64,000 nt of DNA from Enterobacter cancerogenus (GTDB taxonomy: Bacteria > Pseudomonadota > Gammaproteobacteria > Enterobacterales > Enterobacteriaceae): assembly GCA_000773965.1 (NCBI GenBank), contig JRUP01000018.1:248001-312000 (forward strand), written 5' to 3'. The notes beneath the pieces were generated by a model. It saw nothing but the letters and a program-made list of their open reading frames with translations. It made no database searches and was not told where the DNA came from. Shown piece by piece: positions 21,403-31,176 of this stretch. The number at the start of each line of letters is the position of its first letter. The stretch's first letter is position 1. Position numbers and translations under genes: made by a program.

Positions 21403-23672
21403 AAGTGAGTGTTGAGGCTCATGTAGTAAGTACGGCCTGACTCGTTATAAGTATTGGCACCCGCACCGTACAGGTAGGCACCTGTTGTGGCGTTACCGGT
21501 GGTTTGCGCATTACCTTCGCGGAAGTGACGCTTATCAAACAGGTTGTCGATACCCAGGGTGACGCTGGCGTACTTATTCACATCGTAAGTCCCGCTCAGG
21601 CCAATGATGGAGTAAGGACTCACTTTATCGGCCGCGCTACCCGTCACCGGTTGACCTTTATAGTCATACTTTTTCGGTGTCTGCGTGCCGTACCAGGTCA
21701 GGGTGGTTTGCAGCGACAGATCCTGCGTTGCCTGCCAGCTCAGCGTCGAGTTCAGAGTGTACTCCGGGATGATCGACAAACGATCGCCGGTTTCTTTGTT
21801 CTTACTCTGCAGCATATAAGTAAAGTTGTTGTTCCACATCACGCTATCAGAGAACGGTACGTTAACCGTACCTTCCAGTCCTTCCACCACTGCTTTCGGC
21901 ACGTTTTCCCACTTGTAGATATCCGTGGTGCCGTTTGAGGCTTTACCGACGGCTGCGTAACCCGCTTCAATCTTGTTGCGGTAATCGTTACGGAACCAGG
22001 TCAGACCCGCCTGATAGCCTTCGTGTTTCCACTCCAGTCCAATCTCTTTATTGAAACTGTTCTCGGCTTTCAGGTCGGGATTACCCTGCAGATAACAGGC
22101 GCCGGTGCTGGCAGCACAGCCCTGACCGTTGCTGTACAGCAGGTAGTTAGGGTTGGTCTGATACAGGCTTGGTGCTTTGTAAGCGAGGCCAGCGCCCATC
22201 TTCAGCGTGAAGTCATCACCCAAACCTTGCGACAGGTTCAGCGACGGGCTCCAGTTGTTGCCCACAATCGAGTGATGATCGAAACGCAGGCTTGGCGTCA
22301 GCATGGTGCTGTCGGTCAGCTCCATATTGTCTTCAGCGAACAGCGAGAAGATTTCTGCCTGTGAATACGGGCTACGACCGGTATTCGACACGCCAGGTAC
22401 AGAACCGTAGTTAGCCGCCTGAGTGGTTGAAGAGGGATCCTTCATGCTCTGCTGGTTCCATTCGGCGCCCAGCGTTGCCGTCTGATTAATCAGCCACTCA
22501 AACGGAATGCTCACTTCGCTGTGCAGCAAAATATCGTCTAACTGAATGGTGTTGAAACCATCGTTAGAGAAAATACCTTCCGTACCGCCCGCCAGACCTT
22601 CATTGATACGGGTGTTACGGGTTTTCTCATAGCGCGCATAGGTATTGGTGCTGACACCGTTATCCCAGGCACCGGTCCATTTCAACGAGATATTCTGGCG
22701 ATACAGGCGGTTAGTTTCATCGCCATAGAGGCTTTTCACCAGCGCACTGGTGTTGGTGTTCTGCGTATCGCCTGCGTAAAGGTTGCCTTGACGGCTGTAA
22801 CCCGCTTGCAACTCCAGGGTTTGCATCGGAGCAAACGCCCAGCTCAGTAACGCATTGATATCTTTATTGACCGAGCCTTCACGACCCGAAGGATAGCTGC
22901 CCGCATACGTACCGGTACGCGCTGCCGCATGACCTTCGTTGATGTCATAAGCATCGGCCTGGGTTTTCGCTAAGCCACCGTACAAACGGAAGTTGAAGTC
23001 ATCACCCAGCGGCCCTTCGAGGCTGAAGTTGGTGCGTTTGGTTGCGCCTTCTGCTTTGTGTTCCGGTGCATTGAAGTAGGTGTTCCAGGAACCGTGCCAC
23101 TGCTGGTCGGTATATTTCTTGGTGATAATATTCACCACCCCGCCCGCCGCGCCGTTGCCGTAACGTACCGCTGCCGGGCCACGAATGACGTCGATATGGT
23201 CGATCATTTCTGGCGGCACCCAGTTGGTGTCACCGCGGGTATCACGCTCACCACGCCAGCCCAAACGCACCGAGTTGCGGCTGGTGATCGGCATACCATC
23301 CACCATAATCAGGGTGTTTTCCGGGCCCATGCCGCGAATATCGATCTGGCGATTGTTACCGCGCTGGCCACTGGTGGAGTTACCGGTCAGGTTAACGCCC
23401 GGCATGGTGCGAATAATTTCAGAGACATCACGTGCAGGCGGATGCTTTTTAATTTCATCTGCAGTGATGGTAGAAACACCGGGCGCCTGTAGATTCTGCT
23501 GCTGGGCGGTCACCATCAACGTGCCGCCGTTCATCGATTCGGCGTCGGTAGTGGATTGGCTGCTGGTCGTCTTGCTGGAAGTGTCTGCTGCCCAGGCGCT
23601 GCCGGAGAGCAGTGAGGCGCTCAGCCCCAGTTCAATCAAAATAGCTAATGATAATCGTGAGTAACGCGTCAT
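21399..23672 (-). CDS. fepA: Outer-membrane ferric enterobactin receptor FepA
   Basis: A 757-residue TonB-dependent receptor (746 in E. coli FepA). Signal peptide 1-28 (cleavage after AWA). The TonB box TLMVTA is at 51-56; the plug domain carries DIRGMGPENTLIMVDG; a 22-strand barrel follows, ending in a C-terminal Phe (LNTHF). It binds ferric catecholates at the cell surface. Divergent from fes across a 261-bp gap with a Fur-box match. No terminator separates it from convergent pmrB. Catecholate specificity is inferred from sequence resemblance and from the complete ent set beside it. Confidence 0.95.
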   Translation of the reverse strand: MTRYSRLSLAILIELGLSASLLSGSAWAADTSSKTTSSQSTTDAESMNGGTLMVTAQQQNLQAPGVSTITADEIKKHPPARDVSEIIRTMPGVNLTGNSTSGQRGNNRQIDIRGMGPENTLIMVDGMPITSRNSVRLGWRGERDTRGDTNWVPPEMIDHIDVIRGPAAVRYGNGAAGGVVNIITKKYTDQQWHGSWNTYFNAPEHKAEGATKRTNFSLEGPLGDDFNFRLYGGLAKTQADAYDINEGHAAARTGTYAGSYPSGREGSVNKDINALLSWAFAPMQTLELQAGYSRQGNLYAGDTQNTNTSALVKSLYGDETNRLYRQNISLKWTGAWDNGVSTNTYARYEKTRNTRINEGLAGGTEGIFSNDGFNTIQLDDILLHSEVSIPFEWLINQTATLGAEWNQQSMKDPSSTTQAANYGSVPGVSNTGRSPYSQAEIFSLFAEDNMELTDSTMLTPSLRFDHHSIVGNNWSPSLNLSQGLGDDFTLKMGAGLAYKAPSLYQTNPNYLLYSNGQGCAASTGACYLQGNPDLKAENSFNKEIGLEWKHEGYQAGLTWFRNDYRNKIEAGYAAVGKASNGTTDIYKWENVPKAVVEGLEGTVNVPFSDSVMWNNNFTYMLQSKNKETGDRLSIIPEYTLNSTLSWQATQDLSLQTTLTWYGTQTPKKYDYKGQPVTGSAADKVSPYSIIGLSGTYDVNKYASVTLGIDNLFDKRHFREGNAQTTGNATTGAYLYGAGANTYNESGRTYYMSLNTHF

Positions 23673-23860
23673 TGTTTTTCATTCCTGGATGGCCAGTAAA
23701 AATGCCGTTGGATTCTTAACTGGCGAGCCGGTGAGAATATCCCTGTCCTTATCGCGCCCAGTTCCAGACCTGGCAGTGCCATCCGTTGCGTAACCTTCCA
23801 GGAAGGAAAGAGTCAGGCGGAACGAGCGTGCTCTTTTGAGCGGAAACACCCTATTGCAAA

Positions 23861-23875
23861 TGCAAATAGTTATCA
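23861..23875. promoter_or_regulatory. Fur box between fepA and fes
   Basis: TGCAAATAGTTATCA matches the 7-1-7 Fur consensus TGATAATnATTATCA at 11 of 14 positions. Located between the divergent fepA and fes-entF, where E. coli also has Fur control. Confidence 0.7.
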
Positions 23876-23933
23876 ATAGTATTAATTATTAATCTTATGT
23901 AAATCTTTCCCTACACAGTGACTGGCAGCCCCT

Positions 23934-25145
23934 ATGACCTGGCGAAATGATGTAACCGGTAGCGAAGCCTGGTGGCAGGAGCAACAAACTCAGGGTATTC
24001 CACGAATTGACCCTCAGCAGGATGGCACCTGCCTGGTGACCTTCTTCTGGCGCGATCCCCAAGGCAGCGAAAAAACGTCAGCGATTCAGCGTGTATGGAT
24101 CAACATCACTGGCGTGACCGATCACCACCAGAAACGTCCACCTCAGTCATTGGTGCGCGTAACGGGTACCGATGTGTGGTACTGGCAAACTGCGCTGCCA
24201 TCAAACTGGCGCGGCAGCTACTGTCTGATGCCCGATGAGCAGGCAACCGACTTTAGCGGTGAAGCGGACATGTATGCCTTGCGAAACTGGTGGCGTGACA
24301 AATTCCCCACGGCGAAGGCCGATCCCCTGAATACACTGCGCGGCTGGGCCGGTGGGCGTGGCATGGGCGTTTCGCCGCTGCATCTCCCGCAAGCCCCTGA
24401 TCAGCAAATCTGGCAAGCCGTGGATGATGGCAGCGCATCGGCTGTTCCTTTGCAACAATATCAGTGGGATAGCGCGTTACTAAGTAACAATCGCAAAGTG
24501 TGGATTTATGCCACCGGCGAATCCGATAACGCGCAACGTCCATTGGCCATTCTGCTGGATGGCCAGTTCTGGGCGAATCAAATGCCGATTGCCGGGCCAT
24601 TGCAGCAACTTACTGACGCAGGGAAACTTCCCCCTGCCGTTTATCTGTTTATTGACATCATCGATCGTGAACACCGTAGTCGTGAACTGCCCTGTAATCC
24701 GCAGTTCTGGCAAGCCGTACAGCAGGAGTTACTGCCGCAGGTGGCGCAATGGGCACCTTATCGCCAGCAGGCAGACAGCACGCTGGTGGCCGGACAAAGT
24801 TTCGGCGGGCTGGCATCGGTGTTTGCCGCGCTACATTTCCCGGAGACGTTTGGCAATGCGCTGAGCCTCTCCGGATCATTCTGGTGGCCCGAACGTGGCA
24901 ACCCATACGGCTGGCTGTTGCAGGCGCTGGATAGCGGCCTGGCACCGAAACAGCCGCTGCGTTTCTGGCTGGAGGCAGGTAAACGTGAAGGCCTGATTCT
25001 GCAAGCCAATCAACAATTAGAACAAAAACTTACCGCTGCCGGCTATCAGGTAAATTACCTGCCGGTGGAGGGCGGCCATGACGCGCTATGCTGGCGCGGT
25101 GGTCTGCTCGACGGTCTGCAAGCCCTGTGGCGCAATCCGACTTAA
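23934..25145 (+). CDS. fes: Enterobactin esterase Fes
   Basis: A 403-residue cytoplasmic alpha/beta hydrolase that splits the trilactone of ferric enterobactin to free iron. An N-terminal domain (RVWINITGVTDHH) is followed by the catalytic domain with nucleophile S289 in GQSFGG and catalytic H382 in GGHDALCW. The ATG at 23934 gives the family start and length; the ribosome site is weak. It is followed at 32 bp by entF, with no room for the MbtH-like ybdZ gene found here in E. coli. Confidence 0.95.
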   Translation: MTWRNDVTGSEAWWQEQQTQGIPRIDPQQDGTCLVTFFWRDPQGSEKTSAIQRVWINITGVTDHHQKRPPQSLVRVTGTDVWYWQTALPSNWRGSYCLMPDEQATDFSGEADMYALRNWWRDKFPTAKADPLNTLRGWAGGRGMGVSPLHLPQAPDQQIWQAVDDGSASAVPLQQYQWDSALLSNNRKVWIYATGESDNAQRPLAILLDGQFWANQMPIAGPLQQLTDAGKLPPAVYLFIDIIDREHRSRELPCNPQFWQAVQQELLPQVAQWAPYRQQADSTLVAGQSFGGLASVFAALHFPETFGNALSLSGSFWWPERGNPYGWLLQALDSGLAPKQPLRFWLEAGKREGLILQANQQLEQKLTAAGYQVNYLPVEGGHDALCWRGGLLDGLQALWRNPT

Positions 25146-25177
25146 CTTCATTACGCAGGACGCAAACCGGAGCACAG

Positions 25178-28100
25178 ATGTCTGAATCTCTGATGAACAA
25201 AACCATGACCGACCAACACACCTTGCCCTTAGTGGCAGCCCAGCCCGGCATCTGGATTGCCGACCAGCTGACCCAGCACCACAATGCATATGCGGTGGCG
25301 CACTTTGTCGAATTGTCCGGCGCCATCGACACAGACCTGCTGGCGCAGGCTATCGTGGCCGGCATGCAGGAAGCCGATACGCTGAATATGGCGTTTGCCG
25401 AAGTCGAGGGCGAAGCACTGCAGTGGCTGCAACCGCAGACGTTCAGTGCGCCAAACATCATTGATTTGCGCGCTGAACCCGATGCGGCCACCAAAGCCCG
25501 CGCGTTAATGCGTGAAGACATGAACGGTGATCTACGCGTACTGAGCGGTGCACCTTTATGGCATCACACGCTGTATCGCATTGGCGATCGGCACTGGTTC
25601 TGGTATCAGCGTTATCACCACTTAGTGGTGGATGGTTTCAGCTTTACCGCCATCACTCGCCGTATTGCTAACCTTTACACTGCCGCCGTGCAGCAGCAAG
25701 AGGCCGAGCCAACCCCGTTCATCCCATTTAGCGAAGTCGTCGAAGAGTACCAGCGTTATCAGGAATCCTCTTCATTCACGCGCGATGGTGATTTCTGGCG
25801 CGAGAAAGGCGCAGTGCTGCCCTCACCGGCTTCGCTATCACCGCTGCCGCTGGCTGGACAAAGCGCGACCACCGATCTGCTGCGCCACAGCGTGACGCTT
25901 GACCGCAGCACCTTCCAGACCCTGGTGAATCAGCATCCACAATCCAGCGCTGCTGACCTGGCCTTTGCGCTGGTGGCGCTATGGTTAGCGCGACTCAGCG
26001 GACAAAATGATTTCGCCGCTGGATTCATCTTTATGCGCCGCATCGGATCCGCCGCGCTGTGTGCCACCGGTCCGGTGATCAACGTGCTGCCGATGGCCGT
26101 GCATTACGATCCCACCCAGCCGCTGAGTGCGCTTGCTGCCCAGCTGGCAGGTGAAGTGAAGAAAATGCGTCGCCACCAGCGTTATGACGCGGAACAGGTG
26201 CAGCGCGATCTCGGTCGCCTTGGCGATGGTGATCCGCTGTACGGTCCGGTGATCAACCTGAAGATGTTTGACTATCAACTCGATTTTGCTGGCGTTGAAG
26301 GCATAACCCATCAGTTGGCATCCGGCCCGGTGCGCGATCTGGAAATTGCTATCTATATCAGCGAACAGGGTGAATTGACGCTGGAGTTGCTGGCGAATGC
26401 GGAGCGCTATAACCAATCGACGCTAATGCGTCACGCCAGCCGTTTTGCTTTGCTGCTGGATCAGCTGGCGGAGCAACCGCAGCGTGCGTTGGGTGAACTG
26501 GATCTGCTAACCGCAGAAGAGCACATACAAATTGCCGGTATCAATCAGACCGCGCACCCTGTTCCGGCAGAAACGCTGGCCTCACTGTTGGCGCAACAGG
26601 CCGCGCGTACGCCTGATGCCCCGGCGCTGGCTGATGCGACGCACCAGTTAAGCTACCGTGAGATGCAGCAGCAGTTGTATGCTCTGGCAGCGGATCTTAG
26701 TGCAGCGGGCGTCCAGCGCGGCGATATCGTCGCAGTGGCATTGCCACGTTCAGTGCAGCTCTCACTGGCACTGCAGGCGATTGTGTCGCTCGGCGCGGCC
26801 TATCTACCGCTCGATACCGGCTACCCCGACGAACGTTTGCAGCTAATGCTGGAAGATGCCGCCCCCAAAACGCTGATCACCTCAGCGGAATTGAGCGCCC
26901 GCTTTAGCGCTATCGATTCTGTTAAGCAGCTGCACTTTGATGCACTCTATACCGCGCCAGACGCGCCACCACCCGCCAGCGCGCCGACACCACAGGATGG
27001 CGCTTACATCATCTACACCTCAGGGTCTACCGGGCGTCCGAAAGGCGTATTGGTCGGTCATGAGGCGATCGTCAACCGCCTATTGTGGATGCAGGATCGC
27101 TATCCGCTGCAAGCCGACGACGTGGTATTGCAGAAAACCCCGAGCAGTTTCGATGTGTCCGTGTGGGAATTCTTCTGGCCGCTGCTGGTGGGTGCGCAAC
27201 TGGTGATGGCACCGCCGGAAGCGCACCGCGATCCGGAAGCCCTTCAGCAGTTGTTTGCGCGTTACAAAGTGACCACCACGCACTTCGTCCCTTCGATGCT
27301 GGCCGCCTTTGTCGCGTCGCTGGACAGTGAGCCTGCAATTGCCTGCTGTGACAGCTTGCGTAACGTCTTCTGTAGCGGTGAAGCGCTGCCGACCGATCTG
27401 TCGCGTGAATGGGAAAAACTGACGCAGGTGCCGCTGCACAACCTGTACGGCCCGACCGAAGCGGCAGTGGATGTCAGCTGGTATCCGGCGTTTGGCGAAG
27501 CTTTGGCAGCCGTTGAAGGGGCCAGCGTACCGATTGGTTTCCCGGTGTGGAATACCGGGCTTCGTATTCTTGATGCGCGTATGCAGCCAGTGCCGCCCGG
27601 TGTGGCAGGCGATCTTTATTTAACTGGCGTACAGCTGGCACACGGCTATCTTGGCCGCCCGGACCTGACCGCCAGCCGCTTTATCGCCGATCCATTTGCC
27701 GCTGGCGAACGCATGTACCTGACCGGTGACGTGGCGCGCTGGCTGGATAACGGCGCGGTGGAATACCTCGGACGCAGCGACGATCAGCTGAAGATCCGTG
27801 GCCAGCGTATCGAGCTCAACGAAATTGATCATGTGATGAGCGCACAGCCCGGTATTGAGCAAGCGGTGACGCACGCGGTGGTACTCGGCGGTGCCGCTGC
27901 ACAAGGCGGTGACGCGCGTCAGCTGGTCGGTTACGTCGTCGCAGAGCACGTTGTCGATGGCGACGCGCTGCGTGATGCACTGGCGCAACGGCTGCCTGCA
28001 CATATGGTGCCGGTGGCAATTATACAGCTCGATGCCTTCCCGTTGAGCAGCAACGGTAAATTGGATCGCAAAGCCTTACCGCTGCCAAAAAATGCAGCTG

Positions 28101-29092
28101 ACAGCGTGGGCCGTGAACCGCATCCCGGTCTGGAAACCCAATTGGCACTGGCTTTCTGCCAGTTGCTGGCGCGTGACACCATCAGCGCCCAGGATGATTT
28201 CTTCGCCCTCGGTGGCCACTCGTTGCTGGCGATGCGCTTAGCTGCCCAACTGCGCCGCGAACTGCAACAGCCGGTTTCGGTGGGGCAGATTATGGTGGCT
28301 TCAACGGTGGAAAAACTCGCCCGGTTGCTGAGCGATACTCAATCGCATCAGCAGGCAGGTTTTGAAGCCGTTCTGCCGCTGCGTCAGGGCAACGGTCCGA
28401 CACTGTTCTGCTTCCATCCGGCGTCGGGTTTTGCCTGGCAGTTCAGTATTCTGCAGCGCTATCTCGATCAGCGCTGGTCGCTGGTAGGGATTCAGTCGCC
28501 GGATACCCAGAGCCCGCTGAACCAAAGCGCACATCTCGATGAAGTGTGTGATGCGCATCTGCAAACCTTACGTGACGTGCAGCCGCACGGGCCGTACTTC
28601 TTCCTCGGTTATTCGCTGGGCGGCACGCTGGCGCAAGGTATTGCGGCACGACTGGAAGCGGCAGGTGAAGAGGTGGCCTTCCTCGGCCTGCTCGATACCT
28701 GGCCGCCGGAAACGCAGAACTGGGATGAAAAGCGTGGCGAGAATGTGCTGGATCCGGCGGTGCTGGAAGAGGTGAATCGCGAGCGCGAACAGTTTATCGC
28801 CGCCCAGCGCCATCAGGCGGGCGAAGAGATGCGCGCGATGTTCGATACCATCGAAGCCAACTACGCCAGTTCGGTACGTCTGTTGGCCACCGCGCGCAGT
28901 GCGCGTTTCAACGGTCGCGCCACACTGTTCCTCGCAGAGCAGACGCAGCAACCCGGTCAGGATGCGCGTCGCGCCTGGGCACCGTATGTCGGTGAGTTAG
29001 AGGTTTGGCCGATGGATTGTGCACACGTGGAGATTATTTCTCCGCAGATGTTTGAGCAGATTGGCCCGCTGTTGCAGCGGATATTAGGCTAG
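25178..29092 (+). CDS. entF: Enterobactin synthase component F (NRPS)
   Basis: A 1304-residue nonribosomal peptide synthetase (1293 in E. coli) that activates serine and joins three DHB-Ser units into cyclic enterobactin. Domains in order: condensation (H147-H148...D152-G in HHLVVDG), adenylation (TSGSTGRPKG, 614-623), carrier protein (pantetheine site S1015 in GGHS), thioesterase (S1146 in GYSLGG, H1283). I chose the ATG at 25178, with CGGAG upstream; two further in-frame ATGs at codons 6 and 10 are possible. The extra N-terminal residues before LPLVAAQPG are unlike E. coli. Confidence 0.96.
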   Translation: MSESLMNKTMTDQHTLPLVAAQPGIWIADQLTQHHNAYAVAHFVELSGAIDTDLLAQAIVAGMQEADTLNMAFAEVEGEALQWLQPQTFSAPNIIDLRAEPDAATKARALMREDMNGDLRVLSGAPLWHHTLYRIGDRHWFWYQRYHHLVVDGFSFTAITRRIANLYTAAVQQQEAEPTPFIPFSEVVEEYQRYQESSSFTRDGDFWREKGAVLPSPASLSPLPLAGQSATTDLLRHSVTLDRSTFQTLVNQHPQSSAADLAFALVALWLARLSGQNDFAAGFIFMRRIGSAALCATGPVINVLPMAVHYDPTQPLSALAAQLAGEVKKMRRHQRYDAEQVQRDLGRLGDGDPLYGPVINLKMFDYQLDFAGVEGITHQLASGPVRDLEIAIYISEQGELTLELLANAERYNQSTLMRHASRFALLLDQLAEQPQRALGELDLLTAEEHIQIAGINQTAHPVPAETLASLLAQQAARTPDAPALADATHQLSYREMQQQLYALAADLSAAGVQRGDIVAVALPRSVQLSLALQAIVSLGAAYLPLDTGYPDERLQLMLEDAAPKTLITSAELSARFSAIDSVKQLHFDALYTAPDAPPPASAPTPQDGAYIIYTSGSTGRPKGVLVGHEAIVNRLLWMQDRYPLQADDVVLQKTPSSFDVSVWEFFWPLLVGAQLVMAPPEAHRDPEALQQLFARYKVTTTHFVPSMLAAFVASLDSEPAIACCDSLRNVFCSGEALPTDLSREWEKLTQVPLHNLYGPTEAAVDVSWYPAFGEALAAVEGASVPIGFPVWNTGLRILDARMQPVPPGVAGDLYLTGVQLAHGYLGRPDLTASRFIADPFAAGERMYLTGDVARWLDNGAVEYLGRSDDQLKIRGQRIELNEIDHVMSAQPGIEQAVTHAVVLGGAAAQGGDARQLVGYVVAEHVVDGDALRDALAQRLPAHMVPVAIIQLDAFPLSSNGKLDRKALPLPKNAADSVGREPHPGLETQLALAFCQLLARDTISAQDDFFALGGHSLLAMRLAAQLRRELQQPVSVGQIMVASTVEKLARLLSDTQSHQQAGFEAVLPLRQGNGPTLFCFHPASGFAWQFSILQRYLDQRWSLVGIQSPDTQSPLNQSAHLDEVCDAHLQTLRDVQPHGPYFFLGYSLGGTLAQGIAARLEAAGEEVAFLGLLDTWPPETQNWDEKRGENVLDPAVLEEVNREREQFIAAQRHQAGEEMRAMFDTIEANYASSVRLLATARSARFNGRATLFLAEQTQQPGQDARRAWAPYVGELEVWPMDCAHVEIISPQMFEQIGPLLQRILG

Positions 29093-29398
29093 CGTCAGCC
29101 GATTTCCGGGAGGTCGAAGGGCCTCCCGGCGATAAACTTTTCTGGCCTGTACAGGCTGCTGAGTTTAAGCATCGCTGTAATCAGCTTGCCTGTCATTTAC
29201 AGGGCGCAGCGTTCAGCCCCCTCGACACGATGTTCTGCTGCAGTGTGCAGGGAGCTGACATTTAGACTCACTGAAATCAGCCTGCCTGCCATTTACAGGG
29301 CACTGCGTTCAGCCCCCTCGACACGATGCTCCACTGTAGTGCGCCGGACGCAGCGTTGAGGTTTCCGCCACCCCCCTGTTTTGCTGCGGCCCGATCGC
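29093..29398. other. entF-fepC intergenic region
   Basis: A 306-bp gap between convergent entF and fepC with no gene. It starts with a stem CCGGGAGG/CCTCCCGG (29106-29129) that may end entF mRNA. A 12-bp palindrome GCCTGTACAGGC follows (29145-29156), then a 96-bp tandem duplication (29156-29347). E. coli has fepE in this position; nothing resembling it is seen. Confidence 0.75.
29156..29347. repeat. Two tandem copies of a 96-bp unit
   Basis: Copy 1 is about 29156-29251 and copy 2 about 29252-29347; landmarks recur at exactly +96 bases (atttacaggg at 29195/29291, gttcagcccc at 29211/29307, cgacacgatg at 29223/29319). The copies have diverged at scattered sites. Each contains a short stem CCTG(T/C)...ACAGG. 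I do not recognise the family. Confidence 0.85.
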
Positions 29399-30196
29399 TT
29401 ATTTTCCCCGCCCCAGCGGCACGATCATTGGCGTGTGCGCCACCGGATCTTCCACAATCACGCAGCGTAAACCGTACACCTGTTCAATCAACGCGGGCGT
29501 CACGATCTCTGCAGGCTTACCTTCAGCAACAATCTTGCCGTGGCGCATGGCGATCAAATGGGTGGCATAACGGCAGGCGTGATTAAGATCGTGCAACACC
29601 ACCACCAGCGTGCGGCCGTGCTGCTGATTCAACTCCTGCATCAGTTCCAGCAGTTCAATCTGATGGGTGATATCCAGCCAGGTGGTCGGCTCATCCAGCA
29701 GTAATAGCGGCGTTTGCTGCGCCAGCACCATGGCAATCCATACGCGCTGACGCTGCCCGCCGGACAAGGTATCCACCGGCTGCTGCGCCAAATCGGCCAC
29801 GCCGGTTGCCCGCATCGCGCTTTGCACCGCCTCTTCATCTTCACTGCGCCAGCGGCCAAACAGCGCTTGATGCGGGTAACGCCCACGTGCCACCAGTTCG
29901 GTAACGCTGATGCCCGCCGGTGCATTGGAACTCTGCGGCAGCAGCCCAAGTCGACGCGCCACCTCTTTGGTCGGATAACGCGCTATCGCCTCACCATCCA
30001 GATATACCTCGCCTTTCAGCGGAATATTAAGACGGCTCAGGGTGCGCAGCAAAGTGGATTTACCGCAGGCGTTGGGGCCGATAATCACCGTCAGCTCCCC
30101 TTCCGGGATCGCCACCGACAGGTTTTCTGCCACCACTTTCTTGTCGTAGCCGAGGGTCAGGCCTTCGCCATACAGCCGTGAAGGGATATCGATCAT
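29399..30196 (-). CDS. fepC: Ferric enterobactin ABC transporter ATPase FepC
   Basis: A 265-residue cytoplasmic ATPase that powers FepDG. Walker A GPNACGKST (40-48), signature LSGGQRQR, Walker B LLLLDEPT, and the switch His in VLHDLNH. The start MIDIPSRLYG at 30196 overlaps the fepG stop (ATGA) and matches the family start; the frame extends 47 codons upstream inside fepG, which I reject. Confidence 0.96.
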   Translation of the reverse strand: MIDIPSRLYGEGLTLGYDKKVVAENLSVAIPEGELTVIIGPNACGKSTLLRTLSRLNIPLKGEVYLDGEAIARYPTKEVARRLGLLPQSSNAPAGISVTELVARGRYPHQALFGRWRSEDEEAVQSAMRATGVADLAQQPVDTLSGGQRQRVWIAMVLAQQTPLLLLDEPTTWLDITHQIELLELMQELNQQHGRTLVVVLHDLNHACRYATHLIAMRHGKIVAEGKPAEIVTPALIEQVYGLRCVIVEDPVAHTPMIVPLGRGK

Positions 30197-31176
30197 TGGC
30201 GTCGCGCCTCCCGCACCAGTAACGCAATCAGATAAAGTCCACCGAGGCTGACGGTAATCACGCCAACCGGTAATTGATAGGGCAGGAACAGATGCTGCGC
30301 GGCAAAATCGGCCGCAATCAGCAGCAGTGCGCCACACAGCGCCGCCAGCAGCAGCGCGCCTTTTTCGCCGCCGCCGAGTCGACGCGCGATCTGTGGTGCC
30401 AGCAGCGCCACAAAGGAGATTGGCCCCACCAGCGCAGTGGACGCCGCCGTCAACACCACACCAATCAGCATCAGCAGCAACCGACTGCGCTCCACCGGCA
30501 CGCCGAGCGCACTGGCGGTATCATCGCCCATCTCCAGCAAACGCATGCGTCGGGTGAGCAACGCCATCAGCAACAGTGACAGCAGCAATACCCCAATCAC
30601 CGGCGGCGTTTTCGCCCAGGTGATGCCGTTAAGTGAACCGGCACTCCACAATCCGGCACTGAGCGCGGATTCCAGCGAAGCACTGATAATCAGCCAGGCA
30701 TTCAGTGCCATCAGCAACGCGCGCACGCTGATACCAACAATAATCAGGCGGAAGGTTTCTACCCCGTTGCGCCAGGCAAACAGATACACCAATGCCGCCG
30801 TACCGATACCACCAACCAACGCTGCACCGGTCATGGCGGCGATGCCCTGATTGAACAGCACCAGTGCCACCAGCACGCCGCTGTAGGCACCGGTGTTGAA
30901 ACCGAGAATATCCGGGCTGCCGAGCGGGTTGCGCAGCAGTGACTGGAAAATCGCGCCGCTGACGCCCAGTGCCGCACCAATCAGCAGCGCCATTAGCACA
31001 CGCGGCAGTCGCCACTCTAAAACGATCAGCTTGACGTTGCTGGCACCTTGTCCCGCCAGCACCTGCCAAAACTGCTCAGCACCAATCGGCAATGCGCCTC
31101 GCGTCATCGCCAGATACGCCAGCAGTCCGCATCCGAGCAACAACCACGTGGTATGTAATCCAACCCGACGCGTCAT
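30193..31176 (-). CDS. fepG: Ferric enterobactin permease FepG
   Basis: A 327-residue inner-membrane permease of the FecCD/BtuC family with about ten hydrophobic helices. The motif SLLRNPLGSPDILGFNTGA is typical. It pairs with FepD. Start overlaps the fepD stop and its stop overlaps the fepC start, so the three are translationally coupled. Confidence 0.95.
   Translation of the reverse strand: MTRRVGLHTTWLLLGCGLLAYLAMTRGALPIGAEQFWQVLAGQGASNVKLIVLEWRLPRVLMALLIGAALGVSGAIFQSLLRNPLGSPDILGFNTGAYSGVLVALVLFNQGIAAMTGAALVGGIGTAALVYLFAWRNGVETFRLIIVGISVRALLMALNAWLIISASLESALSAGLWSAGSLNGITWAKTPPVIGVLLLSLLLMALLTRRMRLLEMGDDTASALGVPVERSRLLLMLIGVVLTAASTALVGPISFVALLAPQIARRLGGGEKGALLLAALCGALLLIAADFAAQHLFLPYQLPVGVITVSLGGLYLIALLVREARRQ

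Noticed and set aside
25146..25177. Room for an MbtH-like ybdZ between fes and entF
   Set aside because: Only 32 bases separate the two genes; MbtH-like proteins need about 200. The gene is absent here.
29106..29129. CCGGGAGG/CCTCCCGG stem as a full entF terminator
   Set aside because: The stem is good but no T-run follows, so I list it only as a possible 3'-end hairpin within the intergenic region.
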